Shown: in pieces, positions 40,001 through 55,000 of the stretch
How the letters are laid out: each line of letters begins with the position of its first letter
Position numbering within the stretch: the stretch's first letter is position 1
Assembly: GCF_032854445.1 (NCBI RefSeq)
Contig: NC_088306.1
Span: 12,519,386 to 12,583,385 of the forward strand
Direction of reading: 5' to 3'
Length of the DNA: 64,000 nucleotides
From: Liolophura sinensis
Lineage: Eukaryota > Mollusca > Polyplacophora > Chitonida > Chitonidae
The notes under the pieces: model-generated
What the model was told of the DNA's origin: nothing
Databases searched by the model: none
The model's input: only the letters and a program-made list of their open reading frames with translations
Position numbers and translations under genes: made by a program

Positions 40001-43000
40001 GATTACACAAACACTAACACAGTGGCTGCCTGGTGACTGTGTGGTTTTATTAGTTTTCTCTTTTTGAAATTCATAAACATTCTCACAAATCTGCCTTCTT
40101 AATTTTTTTAAAATAATAATATAGAGTTGTCTGAAGTTCTGAAAGTTCCAGAACAAGACATATCTTGCAGCTGCATCAGTTGCTGTAACCTAAACTGTCG
40201 CACCTACCTGAACACCCAGAAGTGTCACGTCAGGGAAAAAAGTAGCCTTAGTGGGGAAATAATCATCAGGAATGGCTTGTCTCTCGGCAAGTGGTCCTGC
40301 CAAAAATAGAAGTAAGATTGTACAGCATTCTTATAAAATATGCATTTGTTCATCTGGGGCCACTTGCACAAAGAGATTGTAGACACTAAACTTGAGTTTA
40401 TAATTGATTGTAAAAATAAATAGCGCAACCTATTCAAAGGAATTGTAAGGCAATTGGTGTTTGAATTTTTGAAGTTAAAATCGGATCATTATCCATATTT
40501 AACATGTACATGTACATAAAGATGGCCTGTGGTAATGGACACTGCAACTTTTCTTGTTTTCCCATAATAGCACAACACAATCATTCAGCAGCTAACAACA
40601 ACAACATGTGAAAAACTGCTCGTAAAAGCATTTGGAGACAATTACATTGCACATTGCCCAAACCGAGTCGAAAAGTACTCATCAACAGTCTACCTAAGGC
40701 TTTTGTACTTAGCAGTAATTTTGGGACGACTGTAAATATTTACAACAGGGTCGACTTGATTGTAATTTTGGATTGTAAGTTATTACAATTATTGTAGCTT
40801 ATGATCCCTTCATGCAACAGGGTGTTGATTGTAAGCTTAGTGATTTACAATCAACTTAGGCTTACAAAATCCCTTTGTGCAAACAGCCCCAGTATCTTAG
40901 CCTCCCATATATAGGCTATATAACTCCACTCCAATCTTTGATACATTCTGGTCGCTGTGAGTTCAAGTCCAGCTCAAGCTGGCTTCCACTCTAGCCGTAC
41001 GTGGGAAGGTCTGTCAGCAACCTGCGGATGGCCGTGGGTTTCCCCCCACCATAATGCTGGCCGCCGCCGTATAAGTGAAATATTATTGAAATATTCTTGA
41101 GTAAAATACCAATCAAATAAATAAATAAATTTGATACATTCTCCCGATTTCACTGCTTGTGGGACCTTGTTGACAACAAGGTGTAAACAACTCTTGCGTG
41201 GCCTTATACGCAGTCTTATATTCATTGAACTTCTCCTCCACCATTATGGTAAGTGAGTTGTCACATATATACTACATATGGTAAAGTTTGTCAGCAACTT
41301 CCCAAACATCAATGGTTTGTGCCAGGCACTCTGGTTTCCATCCCATATAATACTGACTGCCAGCCTACGGGTGACATTAAATAGCATTCAAATAAATAAA
41401 TACGCTTATCCTTGAAAAAAAACTATGTACTAGGTTGCGTGTCGTCCAGTTTAATATAACTAGGTAGAGTGTCACATTAGGATTTTAACCCAAATTTATT
41501 TAGTGAATCCACACTTGTAACACACACAAATGTACGGAATATACGTATATTAAAACCTACCTGACTGAAACCTGAAATCCCCATCTTCAGTGTGAAGAGA
41601 GAGTAGAGGGAGGAGTTGGAAAGGGAGGTAACTACCATTGGTGATGGTTAATCCCAGAGTCCTCATGGTGCTTTTGTCCACAGGAGCACCCCAGGGCTTC
41701 ATGGACCACAGCTGTACACCACCCTAGAATACCAATCAAGTCAGTAAAAGGAATGACACACCTGTATCATTTCAATCTTAAATGAGATTTAATGTCTACA
41801 TGAGATTTTGCACACATAATAAAATCTACATCTTGTGACTTGCTGCAGAAGAGCAATCTTGTGAAGTACCTGTAACTTGAAGTAATCACCACCAAATACG
41901 AGCAGGCTACATGTAGATGACCAAAAACTTTGTTATAAAGATTTCTTTTCTTTTCAGACTGATTTATACCTGACCATATTAAGTTTCATCTTACAGTTAC
42001 ATTCTTTGCATGAGGTACTTGTTTTCCACCTTAAATTTCTAGACCTGTTTGCCATTGTAAACATATTTTTTGTGAACTATAGTATCAATGTTAGCTAATC
42101 AAAGCATTGGTGTACATTTTTTATTGATCTTTTATAAAATAGGCTGAGGAAACATTTTTATCTGGTAAGCCACCAGATAAATCTGCAGACATAAAGCCAC
42201 ATTCAGTGAAGTCAGTACATGTGATTGGCAGACTCATATATGTGACATGTGGTTGTGGCGGACTCAAGTATGTGACATGTGGCTATGGCAGACTAATATA
42301 CGTGACATGTGGGTGTGGCAGACTCATATATGTGACATGTGACTGGCAGACTCATATATGTGACATGTGATTGTGGCGGACTCATATATGTGACATGTGG
42401 CTATGGCAGACTAATATACGTGACATGTGGGTGTGGCAGACTCATATATGTGACATGTGACTGGCAGACTCATATATGTGACGTGGTTGTGGCGGACTCA
42501 TATATGTGACATGTGGCTGTGGCAGACTCATATATGTGTGACATGTGGCTATGGCAGACTAATATACGTGACATGTGGGTGTGGCAGACTCATATATGTG
42601 ACATGTGGCTGTGGCAGACTAATATACGTGACATGTGGGTGTGGCAGAATCATATATGTGACATGTGACTGGCAGACTCATATATGTGACATGTGGGTGT
42701 GGCAGACTCATATATGTGACATGTGGGTGTGGCAGAATCATATATGTGACATGTGACTGGCAGACTCATATATGTGACATGTGGGTGTGGCAGACTCATA
42801 TATGTGACATGTGGGTGTGGCAGACTAATATATGTGACATGTGACTGGCAGACTCATATATGTGACATGTGGCTGTGGCAGACTCATATATGTGACATGT
42901 GACTGGCAGACTAATATACGTGACATGTGGGTGTGGCAGAATCATATATGTGACATGTGACTGGCAGACTCATATACGTGACATGTGGGTGTGGCAGAAT

Positions 43001-46000
43001 CATATATGTGACATGTGACTGGCAGACTCATATATGTGACATGTGGGTGTGGCAGACTCATATATGTGACATGTGGGTGTGGCAGACTAATATATGTGAC
43101 ATGTGACTGGCAGACTCATATATGTGACATGTGGCTGTGGCAGACTCATATATGTGACATGTGGGTGTGGCAGACTAATATATGTGACATGTGACTGGCA
43201 GACTCATATATGTGACATGTGGCTGTGGCAGACTCATATATGTGACATGTGGCTGCGGCGGACTCATATATGTGACATGTGGCTGTGGCAGACTCATATA
43301 TGTGACATGTGGGTGTGACATTCATATAATGCGACCCCAATGGTCAAAGGACTCAGAGAATTGAGCCATTAAGGACCCTTGATGTAAACAGATCCAGGGT
43401 ACGTTAACCAAACTATAAACGAAATTCTACTGCAGTGTACTACATTCTGACAGCTGGGACAACACTTGTTCTTTCTGTCCACTGACCAGCTTGTTGACAG
43501 TGACGAGTCTGGTATGGTCAAGCGACCAGTGAATGTCCTGCACAGGATCATCTGCCTTTCCCTGATTTAACGCCACTCTCACGATCAGCCATGGGGTTGT
43601 CCACAGTCCATAGATAAGGAGGTCGCCTACAATAAAGAGATTGTACACTGGTGCAAGGTTTTCAGGGTACAGAACAGAGTTCACCACACGTATAACTTCA
43701 CAGCTGACATCAAATTCTAAAAATATGTTATCCCATTCACTACACTGAACATAAGCTAACAAAACTTTCATTTTGTTCCCGAACATTTTGACACAAGTTA
43801 ATCCATGTAATGATGAATTCCTCAGCAAAAAGCCATGCAACTACCGCAGTGTGGCATATGTTTGTAACAACAGGAAACACTGTTACTTAGTTGTCAAATT
43901 AAAACACCTAAAATCTAGCCTGTGATAATCTGAACGTCAATGTACATGTACCTTGGGTTTCAGTTTTACGTCAGCAGAAGATCTCAAATTTTCATAATTA
44001 TATCTGTTTACAATGCCAACAAAAATGAATGTTTTTTTTTTTTAAAATAGGCGACACAAATTTTATTCTGTGTTTTATGGGTGAAAAATACATTAAAAAA
44101 AAATAAATATAACTAACCATGCCCAGTTCCCACGGCCAGGTATCTGTGGTCAGCTGATGGCTGAACAGAAGTCACTCCCCGACACCTTTTGGCTAATGTG
44201 ATGTTGGACAGGAAGGGTTCCGTCTTCTACAATATGTTCATATATGATATCCCTATGTCACTCATTACCAAAGACATTGATTCTATCCTGAGAGTCTGCT
44301 GAAGGAAGTACACCATTATCAACAATCTAACGTTTTACTAAGAGCATTTTCAACGACTTAACGCTTCACAGTGCTTTTAATGACCTAACGCTTTACTAAC
44401 ACTGCTTTCAACAACATAACGCTTCACAGTGCTTTGTATGACCTAACGCTTTACTAACAGTGCTTTCAACGAAATAACGCTTCACACTGCTTTTAACGAC
44501 CTAACGCTTTACTAACAGTGCTTTCAACAAAATAACGCTTCACAGTGCTTTTAACGACCTAACGCTTTACTAACACTGCTTTCAACAACATAACGCTTCA
44601 CAGTGATTTTAACGACCTAACGCTTTACTAACAGTGCTTTCAACGAAATAACGCTTCACAGAGCTTTTAACGACCTAACGCTTTACTAACATTGCCTTCA
44701 ACGACTTAACGCTTCACAGTGCTTTCAAGAACCTAACGTTTCACAGTGCTTTCAATGACCTCCTAATGCTTCACAGTGCTTTCACCGGCCTAACGCTTTG
44801 CTAACAGTGCTTTCAATAACCTAACGCTTCACAGTGCTTTCAACGACTTAACACTTCACAGTGCTTTCAATCACCTAACACTTCACAGTGCTTTCAATGA
44901 CTTAACGCTTCACAGTGATTTCAATCACCTAACACTTCACAGTGCTTTCAAGGACCTAACACTTCACAGTACTTTAAAGGACTGCTCAGATTATTAAAGA
45001 ACAAACATTCATGTGGAGATTCAGCCATACTATATTGGTACATGTAGCTTCTTTATTGATCCATTTCCAAGATGCCGCAATCCAATATTTCAGCCCAAAA
45101 AGTAACCTTTATTTCAAAGGAGTTTTGATACCATGAAAACCTTCAAGATAATTCACATACTAATCCTTTCAGGGATTTTAAGAACCAATACAAGCCCCGT
45201 TTTAAGTTCCTACCCCAAAAAGGAAAAAACTAACACTTAGGTCAGATACAGAAAAGTGAAGTTTTAAACCACTGAATAGCCTATTTCCAGTTTACCAATA
45301 TCAGGTTATCACATCAGCATTCAGGTTATTAACATTAGAGGTTATCACATCAACATTCAGATTATCAACATCAGAGGTTATCACACCAGCATTCAGGTTA
45401 TCAACATCAGAGGTAAATCACATCAGCATTCAGGTTATCAACATCAGAGGTTATCACATCAGCATTCATGTTATCAACATCAGAGGTAAATCACATCAGC
45501 ATTCAGATTATCAACATCAGAGGTTATCACACCAGCATTCAGGTTATCAACATCAGAGGTAAATCACATCAGCATTCAGGTTATCAACATCAGAGGTTAT
45601 CACATCAGCATTCAGGTTATCAACATTAGTGGTCATCACATCAGCATTCATGTTATTAACATCAGAGGTTATCACATCAGCATTCAGGTGATCAACATAG
45701 AGATTATCACGTCAGCATTCAGGTTATCAACATCAGAGGTTATCACATCAGCATTCATGTTATCAACATTAGTGGTCATCACATCAGCATTCATGTTATT
45801 AACATCAGAGGTTATCACATCAGCATTCAGGTGATCAGCATAGAGATTATCACGTCAGCATTCAGGTTATCAACATCAGAGGTTATCACATCAGCATTCA
45901 TGTTTTCAACATTAGTGGTTATCACATCAGCATTCAGGTTATCAACATTAGTGGTTATCACATCAGCATTCATGTTATCAACATCAGAGGTTATCACATG

Positions 46001-49000
46001 AAATTTAATTTTTTTTACTGTGGATCAGAAATGCGTGCATAATATTGAAGAATAATATTACCCTCCAGTAATTCAGCTCCTTGGTTATGTAATGATTTTG
46101 CGCTAGTTGTGTCCCCTTGAAGTCATCCTTGCTTCTGGACACCAGGGGGAGACTGACATCAATAACAGTTGCAAAGTCAAAGTCTATCAATGGAGTGCCA
46201 TCACTGGCATATGCATCTTCCCCTTCTGGAAGCCTGTAAAACAAAGTATGAGGCATTTTATTTTCCTTCAGCATTGAAAGATGCATCACGGTCAGTCATC
46301 CCTAAGGATCAGACAAATGGATTGTATGACTCAAGAACTGACAGCTATCTCCCTCATCACAGTCAGTCATCCCTAAGGGTCAGGCACATGGATCACATGA
46401 CTCACAAGAAATGACAGCTATCTCCCTCATCACAGTCAGTCATCCCTAAAGGTCAGGCACATGGATCGTACGACTCACAAGAACTGACAGCTAGCCATCT
46501 CGTCACAGTCAGTCATCCCAAAGTATCAGGCACATGGATCACATGGCTCACAAGAACTGACAGCTATCTCCCTCATCACAGTCAGTCATCCCACAGGGTC
46601 AGGCACATCAATATCAGACAGCTAGCCACATCAGCACAGTCAGTCATCCCAAAGCATCAGGCATATGGATCACATGGCTCACAAGAACTGACAGCTACCC
46701 GCCTTGTCACAGTCTGTCATCCTACAGGATCAGGCACATGGACCACATGACTCACAAGAACTGACAGCTATCTCCCTCATCACAGTCAGTCATCCCTAAG
46801 GGTCAGGCACATGGATCACATGACTCACAAGAAATGACAGCTATCTCCCTCATCACAGTCAGTCATCCCTAAAGGTCAGGCACATGGATCGTACGACTCA
46901 CAAGAACTGACAGCTACCTGCCTCATCACAGTCAGTCATCCCACAGGATCAGGCACATGGACCGCATGACTCACAAAAACTGACAGCTAGCCGTCTTGTC
47001 ACAGTCAGTCATCCCACAGGATCAGGCACATCAATATCTGACAGCTAGCTGCCTCATCACAGTCAGTCATCCCAAAGGATCAGGCACATAGATCGCATGA
47101 CTCACAAGAACTGACAGCTAGTCACATCATCACAGTCAGTCATCCCAAAGGATCAGGCAAATAGATCACATGACTCACAAGAACTGACAGCTATCTCCCT
47201 CATCACAGTCAGTCATCCCACAGGATCAGGCACATGGACCGCATGACTCACAAAAACTGACAGCTAGCCGTCTTGTCACAGTCAGTCATCCCACAGGATC
47301 AGGCACATCAATATCTGACAGCTAGCCACATCATCACAGTCAGTCATCCCAAAGGATCAGACAAATAGATCACATGACTCACAAGAACTGACAGCTATCT
47401 CCCTCATCACAGTCAGTCATCCCACAGGATCAGGCACATGGACCGCATGACTCACAAAAACTGACAGCTAGCCGTCTTGTCACAGTCAGTCATCCCACAG
47501 GATCAGGCACATCAATATCTGACAGCTAGCTGCCTCATCACAGTCAGTCATCCCACAGGATCAGGCACATGGATCACATGGCTCACAAGAACTGACGGCT
47601 AGCCGCCTCATCACAGTCAGTCATCCCACAGGATCAGGCACATGGATCACATGGCTCACAAGAACTGACGGCTAGCCGCCTCATCACAGTCAGTCATCCC
47701 AAAGGATCAGGCACATAGATCGCATGACTCACAAGAACTGACAGCTAGTCACATCATCACAGTCAGTCATCCAACAGGATCAGGCACATCGATCACATGA
47801 CTCACAAGAAATGACAGCTATCTCCCTCATCACAGTCGGTCATCCCTAAAGGTCAGGCACATGGATCGTACGACTCACAAGAACTGACAGCTATCTCCCT
47901 CATCACAGTCAGTCATCCCTAAAGGTCAGGCACATGGATCGTACGACTCACAAGAACTGACAGCTAGCCATCTCGTCACAGTCAGTCATCCCAAAGGATC
48001 AGGCATATGGAATGCATGGCTCACAAGAACTGACAGCTAGCTGCCTCATCACAGTCAGTCATCCAACAGGATCAGGCACATGGACCACATGACTCACAAG
48101 AACTGACAGCTAGCCGTCTTGTCACAGTCAGTCATCCCAAAGGATCAGGCACATGGATCGCATGACTCACAAGAATTGACAGCTAGCCACATCATCACAG
48201 TCAGTCATCCAACAGGATCAGACAAATGGATTGTATGACTCACAAGAACTGACAGCTAGCTGCCTCATCACAGTCAGTCATCCCACTGGATCAGCTACCT
48301 CCCTCGTCATAGTCAGTCATCCCAAAGTATCAGGCACATGGATCACATGGCTCACAAGAACTGACAGCTAGCTGACTCATCACAGTCAGTCATCCCTAAG
48401 GATCAGACAAATGGATTGTATGACTCACAAGAACTGACAGCTATCTCCCTCATCACAGTCGGTCATCCCTAAGGATCAGGCACATGGACCGCATGACTCA
48501 CAAGAACTGACAGCTAGCCGTCTTGTCAGAGTCAGTCATCCCAAAGGATCAGGCACATCAATATCTGACAGCTAGTCACATCAGCACAGTCAGTCATCCC
48601 AAAGGATCAGACAAATGGGTTGCATGACTTACAAGAACTGACAGCTATCTGCCTCATCACAGTCTGTCATCCCACAGGACCAGATAAATGGGTTGTATGA
48701 CTCACAAGAACTGACAGCTAGCCGCCTCATCACAATCAGTCATCCCACAGGATCAGACAAATGGGTTGTATGACTCACAAGAACTGACAGCTAGCCGCCT
48801 CATCACAATCAGTCATCCCACAGGATCAGACAAATGGGTTGTATGACTCACAAGAACTGACAGCTAGCCACCTCATTACAATCAGTCATCCCACAGGATC
48901 AGACAAATGGATTGTATGACTCACAAGAACTGACAGCTACCCGCCTCATCACAGTCAGTCATCCCACAGGACCAGACAAATGATTAGGACTGAGGCAGCA

Positions 49001-52000
49001 AACGAGGACATCCTCAATCATGCAATCACATACGAGCTACGTGTACATGAAGCTACATGTGGAGCCCTCTTACAAGTCATCACACTTCATAGATAACCCA
49101 TATACATATAGCAGCATTGCACTTTCCATAAAATTAAAATGTCCTGGGCGACTGATGGTACCAGGTGAACGGCTCTTGACATCTGACATGAACTGAAAGC
49201 TTGGTTTTATGAACCAAACGGCCAGACTATTCCCATGTCAGAACACAATTTTTTTTTTACTAAAAGCAACTAAAAGTGTTATTTAAGTAATATCTTATTT
49301 GGGGATAATATGAACTATTCCAACATTAAAAAGCTTTTGCATGGAGTGGGGAAAAACTTCTTGTGATGTAAGAGTATCTCGATCAACACCAGCTCTTTGG
49401 TTCACCACAGATTTGTAAATATGTAGGCCCCACCACTCTGGAGTCTTTTATCATAAAGAGGTCACTGTGAGTTCAAGTCCAGCTCATGCTGGCTATTTCC
49501 CCAGCTGTACGTAACATGGTCTTGCAGCAATCCGTGGATGGTTGTGGGTTTACCCCAGGGCCCTGCCCAGTTTTCTTCCAGCATAATACTGGCTGTCGTT
49601 GTAAAAGTAAAATATACTTCAGTACAGAGTAAAACACCAATCAGATCAATAAATAAATAAATATATGCTCATCCATTTAGTCAACTCGCATTACGCACAG
49701 TGTTATACACTACAAAATTTTAAAACAACAAGTGTAGAATTCTTAAATGTCAATAAATACTACTACCAATAAAATTTTTAGTCCTTCATTAGAAATACAC
49801 TGCATGCCCATCCCAATTTTTATGAAACTTCTAATTCGTGTGCACACAAAATGTGAGTATATAATTTTGTATTAATCTTTACCTGAATCAAAATCTTTCA
49901 GTAAGTAGCTAATATCCGGTTTTAAGACAGCTCACATTAGCAGCACTGTACAAACTAAAAGGAAATCTTATACTGAAAGAATAACTGTAAAAAATAATGT
50001 ATCACAGAAAGGCATTTAGTTCTCACCTCCCACAATATCAGCTTCAAGCCTTTCATGGTAAGGCACTTAGTTCTAACCACCCACAATATCAGCTTCAAAG
50101 TTTCACTGTAAGGCATTTAGTTTTAACCACCCACAATATCAGCTTCAAACCTTTCACGGTAAGGCATTTAGTTCTCACCACCCACAATATCAGCTTCAAA
50201 CCTTTCACGGTAAGGCATTTATTTCTAACCACCCACAATATCGGCTTCAAACGTTCCACGATAAGGCATTTAGTTTTAACCACCCACAATATCAGCTTCA
50301 AACCTTTCAGGGTAAGGCATTTAGTTCTCACCACCCACAATATCAGCTTCAAACCTTTCAGAGTAAGGCATTTAGTTCTCACAACCCACAATATCAGTGC
50401 CTGATCATCCTAGCGTGAGTGAAAAGAAACTGGCCATCCCATGTTAAAGCATGGGAAAAAGGCCCATGTTTGTCATTCTGTCAGTGACCAGTGAGCCCTG
50501 GTTGTACAAAAAAAAAGCATCGCATAAGCTCTACAGAAATACTCAGGCTATCTGAAAAACTGAAAGTTATACAAATCCAACAAACACAATATCGCTGACG
50601 GCAATTCAAAGATAACCATTTTCCTGTTCTACAACATTAGGGGGAAAATTTTCTTTGTCCACGCCTTTAGTAGGATAAACCTACAAACAGAAATTTATAC
50701 CTGTAGATTTTAATTACATGTATGTAATACTATACTGCTTTTGATAAGAGTATCGTACTTTCCTCTCTTTTCAGACAGAAAACTTGACAGGTTTGTAGTA
50801 CAATAACATTTTAGAAACTCAAAAAGCACAGACTTTTTCATCACTATAATATTTTCCTTTTGCTAATCAATTTTCAGAAGTTTGGTGCTTCTATCTTTGA
50901 TTTAAGAATAGACAGTGAACTTATCTGGCATATAAATCCAGTCGCTCAGGCATGTCCACGGGCTCAAAACCGGCTGGTCAGATAGTTGTCTATTCTGACA
51001 TTTAAGCTCTTCCCTAACATGTTTTAGAAGCTTTTTATATTCACCAGTCCTCCATTAAATTTCCCATATCCAACACAACATGCAAGGAAAATAACATACA
51101 CTCACAGCATGCAAAGTATCTGGTAACCTTTATGTCATACTTATGTCATGATAACTGAATGCGTGGCAGGACAAGTCAATTCCCCCTAAAGTGCTCCTGC
51201 CACAGAAGTATCATGCTGAAAATCTCGACACCAGACATGACACCCCATCCAGTCACATTATACTGGCACCGGACCAACCACCCCTGTTTCCTTGCTCTAA
51301 CCTCTCAGTAATGAAGGCAAAACGAGGCAGCAACAAGTACCATTTTTTGAAAAAGTTTTTAATTGGTATGACCCGACCCAGGTTTGATCTCAGGTCTCCC
51401 GGTTTTGAGACGGATGCTACAACCATTAGGCCACCGTATTTACATGTAGTAACACTGTGAGTAATACTCACTCTGCATCTTCAACATCAGGAATGTTGAT
51501 GGACAGGGGCTGTGTATGACTCCATATGTTTGCTCTGAAAAATAACAACCAGGACAGACTGACCACTGTGTGTCTAGTAGTGATTCAGGCAAGTTAATCT
51601 ACATGTAGACCTATGTATAAGCTTAACCAGGGACATCACTGGGAATGCCTTATTCAACTAATGAGTTTTGTTGAGACTTAATTAGGTGTTTCCGATACCA
51701 AACAGAATCTAAAAATTCTCTTTCATCACTTAATACAAACTTTATTCAGATAATTCATTGGAGAAAAAACGCTGTCCATAAACACTTAAAATTATCACCA
51801 TGATCTCTGTTAAATGGCAAAAATAGTAAATCAACACATAACAACTCAGGGCTGTTCCTGGTAACACACTGTACCTTGACAAAGTTCTCTCCCTTTGATG
51901 CACAAAGAATGTTCTGGTAACATCCCTGTACTCTGGTCCACCTGGGTTATGCCCTCTTTCGTTTCCAGTCACAACATGCTAAAACAAACCAGCAGGAAGT

Positions 52001-55000
52001 GACAGCGTAACAATGTGATGGTGAATTTCAAATAAAAGTGTACTAGAACACAGATCAAAACTTTGAATGGAGCTACATTAGTCGGGTGTGTAACTTATTT
52101 CTAACTTTGGCTGACGACTGTACAAACATAGTCACGTGGTTGACCTTTTGACCTAGCTTTGCTCTGCTGTTAGATGAAAGCAGTTGATGTCGCTCAATCA
52201 GCAATCAATAGATGACTCCCACAGGCTGTGATTTAGTTACTCGCCTTGTGCTATACTCAACTTTTCAACTAAAATCTAATTTCCTTCCTGCCCCCTTTCC
52301 ATTGTGTCAAATATCCCTGGAGAAGATCCGCTTAGCTGGCCAGTTCAGGAATTCTAATACATACACTGGGGTATGTTAGTAAGATTAATATAAACAAAAT
52401 GCTTATTTTGCTTCTGGATAATGGACTGTTTTTCAACATTTTTTGTTTTACTTCAGCATGTGCAAGAAGAACACTTTATTCAAAGTCACATAAATTCTAG
52501 CCAGTGATGTACACAGCATTCTGTAGCTCTGTGGATGTAGCAGACACCCAAACCAGACAGGCCGTACATATATGATGCATGGCACTATCAAAAAGTTGCT
52601 TAAACAAACTGTCAATGATGACGTAAGAAATCTTTTCAACGGGCACTACTCTTAAACTGCTGGATTTGTACACAAATCCTGCATTCATCATATCTACAAA
52701 ACGGCCTAGTGACATTAAATTATTTTCTGACAAATCTTTTCTAGTTTCAAGTTGGAGGCCATATTTATCTTTTCACTACAGTCATGTAAACTGTAGGATA
52801 CTACATCATTTGACCAGCAATTGTCAAGTGAATTAACTAACTCTTGCTAAGACAGAAAAAGAATGGTCAGACTGACCTCAGCTGAGGTCATGATGGTTTG
52901 GTCAGCCAGATTCCTCAGGACACCTGTCAAATGGTAGATGTCACAGACCACAGACTCTACCATGGAGCCCGTCACCTGTAGACAACACAAAGTGGATGTG
53001 ACAAGTGATGTGACATCAGAAATGACCTGATAAGATATCTGATTGTGACGTGCACATGTAGTTGCTGTATGAAGGTCCCAGAAAAGAGTAGAAAATTTGC
53101 TTATGTTACATGTACATTCAACTATAAACATGTTTACCTGTTAAATAAACTCAAAATAGTTAAAACTACAATTTATCAAACACTGACAATATACTAATGA
53201 TGGTGAGATCATGCCAGTGTAACCCTCAAGGTCAATACTCTTAACTAACATACAATCTGATCTTGGGGGCTCCGGTTCAGGTTTCTTTCTCTTTGTGCTT
53301 CATTCACCTGTGCTACATGTATAAGCGTACATGGAGCCAAATGTGCTGCTGTGGTAGGGCACTAGCCTCCTAAGAACATGGCACATGAGGTTCATCAGGT
53401 GCAGATTCCATCCCTTAGACAGGACATAGGGAGGCTCCCCTGAACTCAATGTCTATGCAGCCTTGGTGACGGCCCAATAAATGCTGGTAGTACATTTGTA
53501 AGTTCATTAAAAGTCACTTGTTTCTCCCCATTTGACATGCAAGGTGTCTACGTGTGAAAGTTCACTAGTAGCTTGCCAGAAGTCCTGGGTTTATGCTGCT
53601 GGCCTCCTCTGTTTCATGACTGCCACTGTATAACTGAAACTTGGACATTAGCAAGTCTACCAAAGAGCTCGCATGTTGGAGACACATGAATGCCAAACTT
53701 CATATGCACCTTAATTTCCAGTAAATTAATATGCAAAGAGAGCATCAGCAAGGGAACAGCCCCCTTACCTCTTTGTGCTTATCATGCCTGTAAAACTTCA
53801 GGTCAATTCCAAGTCCTTTTTTATGATACCACCCCTAACCTTCTGTTTGATATTGCTTTAATTCCCTGTTATTGGAGGCCTATGCCGACACTCAAAAACT
53901 CTCAGGTATGACATTAAACTCCAATCCATCAAACGATCCCACACCAGATGTACAGCCCTAAAGTCACTGTTGATCCAACTCAATTGACATCTTCCATGGT
54001 AACCCACTGATGTTTAGATGTAAGACAGACTGCACTAGTTCATTTCAGATCATGTCTTACCTCCAGCACAATTTCCTCAGTAATAAGATTCATCGCCCTA
54101 TCTTCTGCTGAGACTTGGTGAATTAGATGTTTCTCTTTCATGTCAGCTGCCAATCTGGCTCTGAATGTAAGAAATACATGTACAAAACTTTGATCGTTCC
54201 ACCAGCAATACATTCATGGTCATGGTATTATTCTTCTTGTGTGGTTCATATAGCTTGAGAATAATGTAAAATGACACTATTATGAAGCCCTGTCATTGGC
54301 CCTCCACCCTGTGCAATATAAATTTATTCCATTTATAAATATAGTAAAATATATATGCATGCCTATATTAAATTCAAACACACTTCTGTTGTATGATGAG
54401 AAGACAACATGTACATGTATAATCATGTTGTTATTAGTGATAGTATGTAATTACATTTGATTTATTTATTTGATTGGTGTTTTACGCCATACTCAAGAAT
54501 ATTTCACTTATACGACGGCGGCCAGCATTATGGTGGGAGGAAACCAGGCAGAGCCCAGGGGAAACCAACGACCATGCGCAGGTTGCTGGCAGACCTTCCC
54601 ACATACAGCCGGAGAGGAAGCCAGCATGAGCTAGACTTGAACTCACAGCGACCGCATTGGTGAGAGGCTCCTGGGTCATTACGCTGCGCTAGCGTGCTAA
54701 CCGACTGAGCCACGGATGCCCCTAACTACATTTGAAATCACTGAATAATATACAGGAGACATATATATTAGATGACCGCTTGGTGTGTTCTTTTGTTTAT
54801 GATAATAAAGGGTCAAAAATTTAACGTATTCGGATTACAAAATATCCAGCAAATTTCCTGGTCTCGTAATTATGGTCTCGAATATTAAGGAATTATTAAT
54901 TTTTATGATTAATGAGAGATGTTCTGAGATACTAAATCATTGCCATCTTCACTTAAACTACAGTCATTACTCACTGGGCCACTTCTTTCTCCAACAGATG

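Noticed and set aside
42457-43340. Frames of 60-100 codons reading TCGCGRLIYV repeats
   Set aside because: Minisatellite translation; not linked to splice signals or a start of its own.
50640-50690. Possible extra exon of the large gene (VYPTKGVDKENFPPNVV on the minus strand)
   Set aside because: It has a fair acceptor but no convincing donor before the stop. Kept out of the gene model.
54457-54663. Small protein frame ([18 protein letters not shown] type), also near 10440, 13086, 23300 and 28702
   Set aside because: The same peptide appears wherever the SINE body is present, so it is a shadow of the element.
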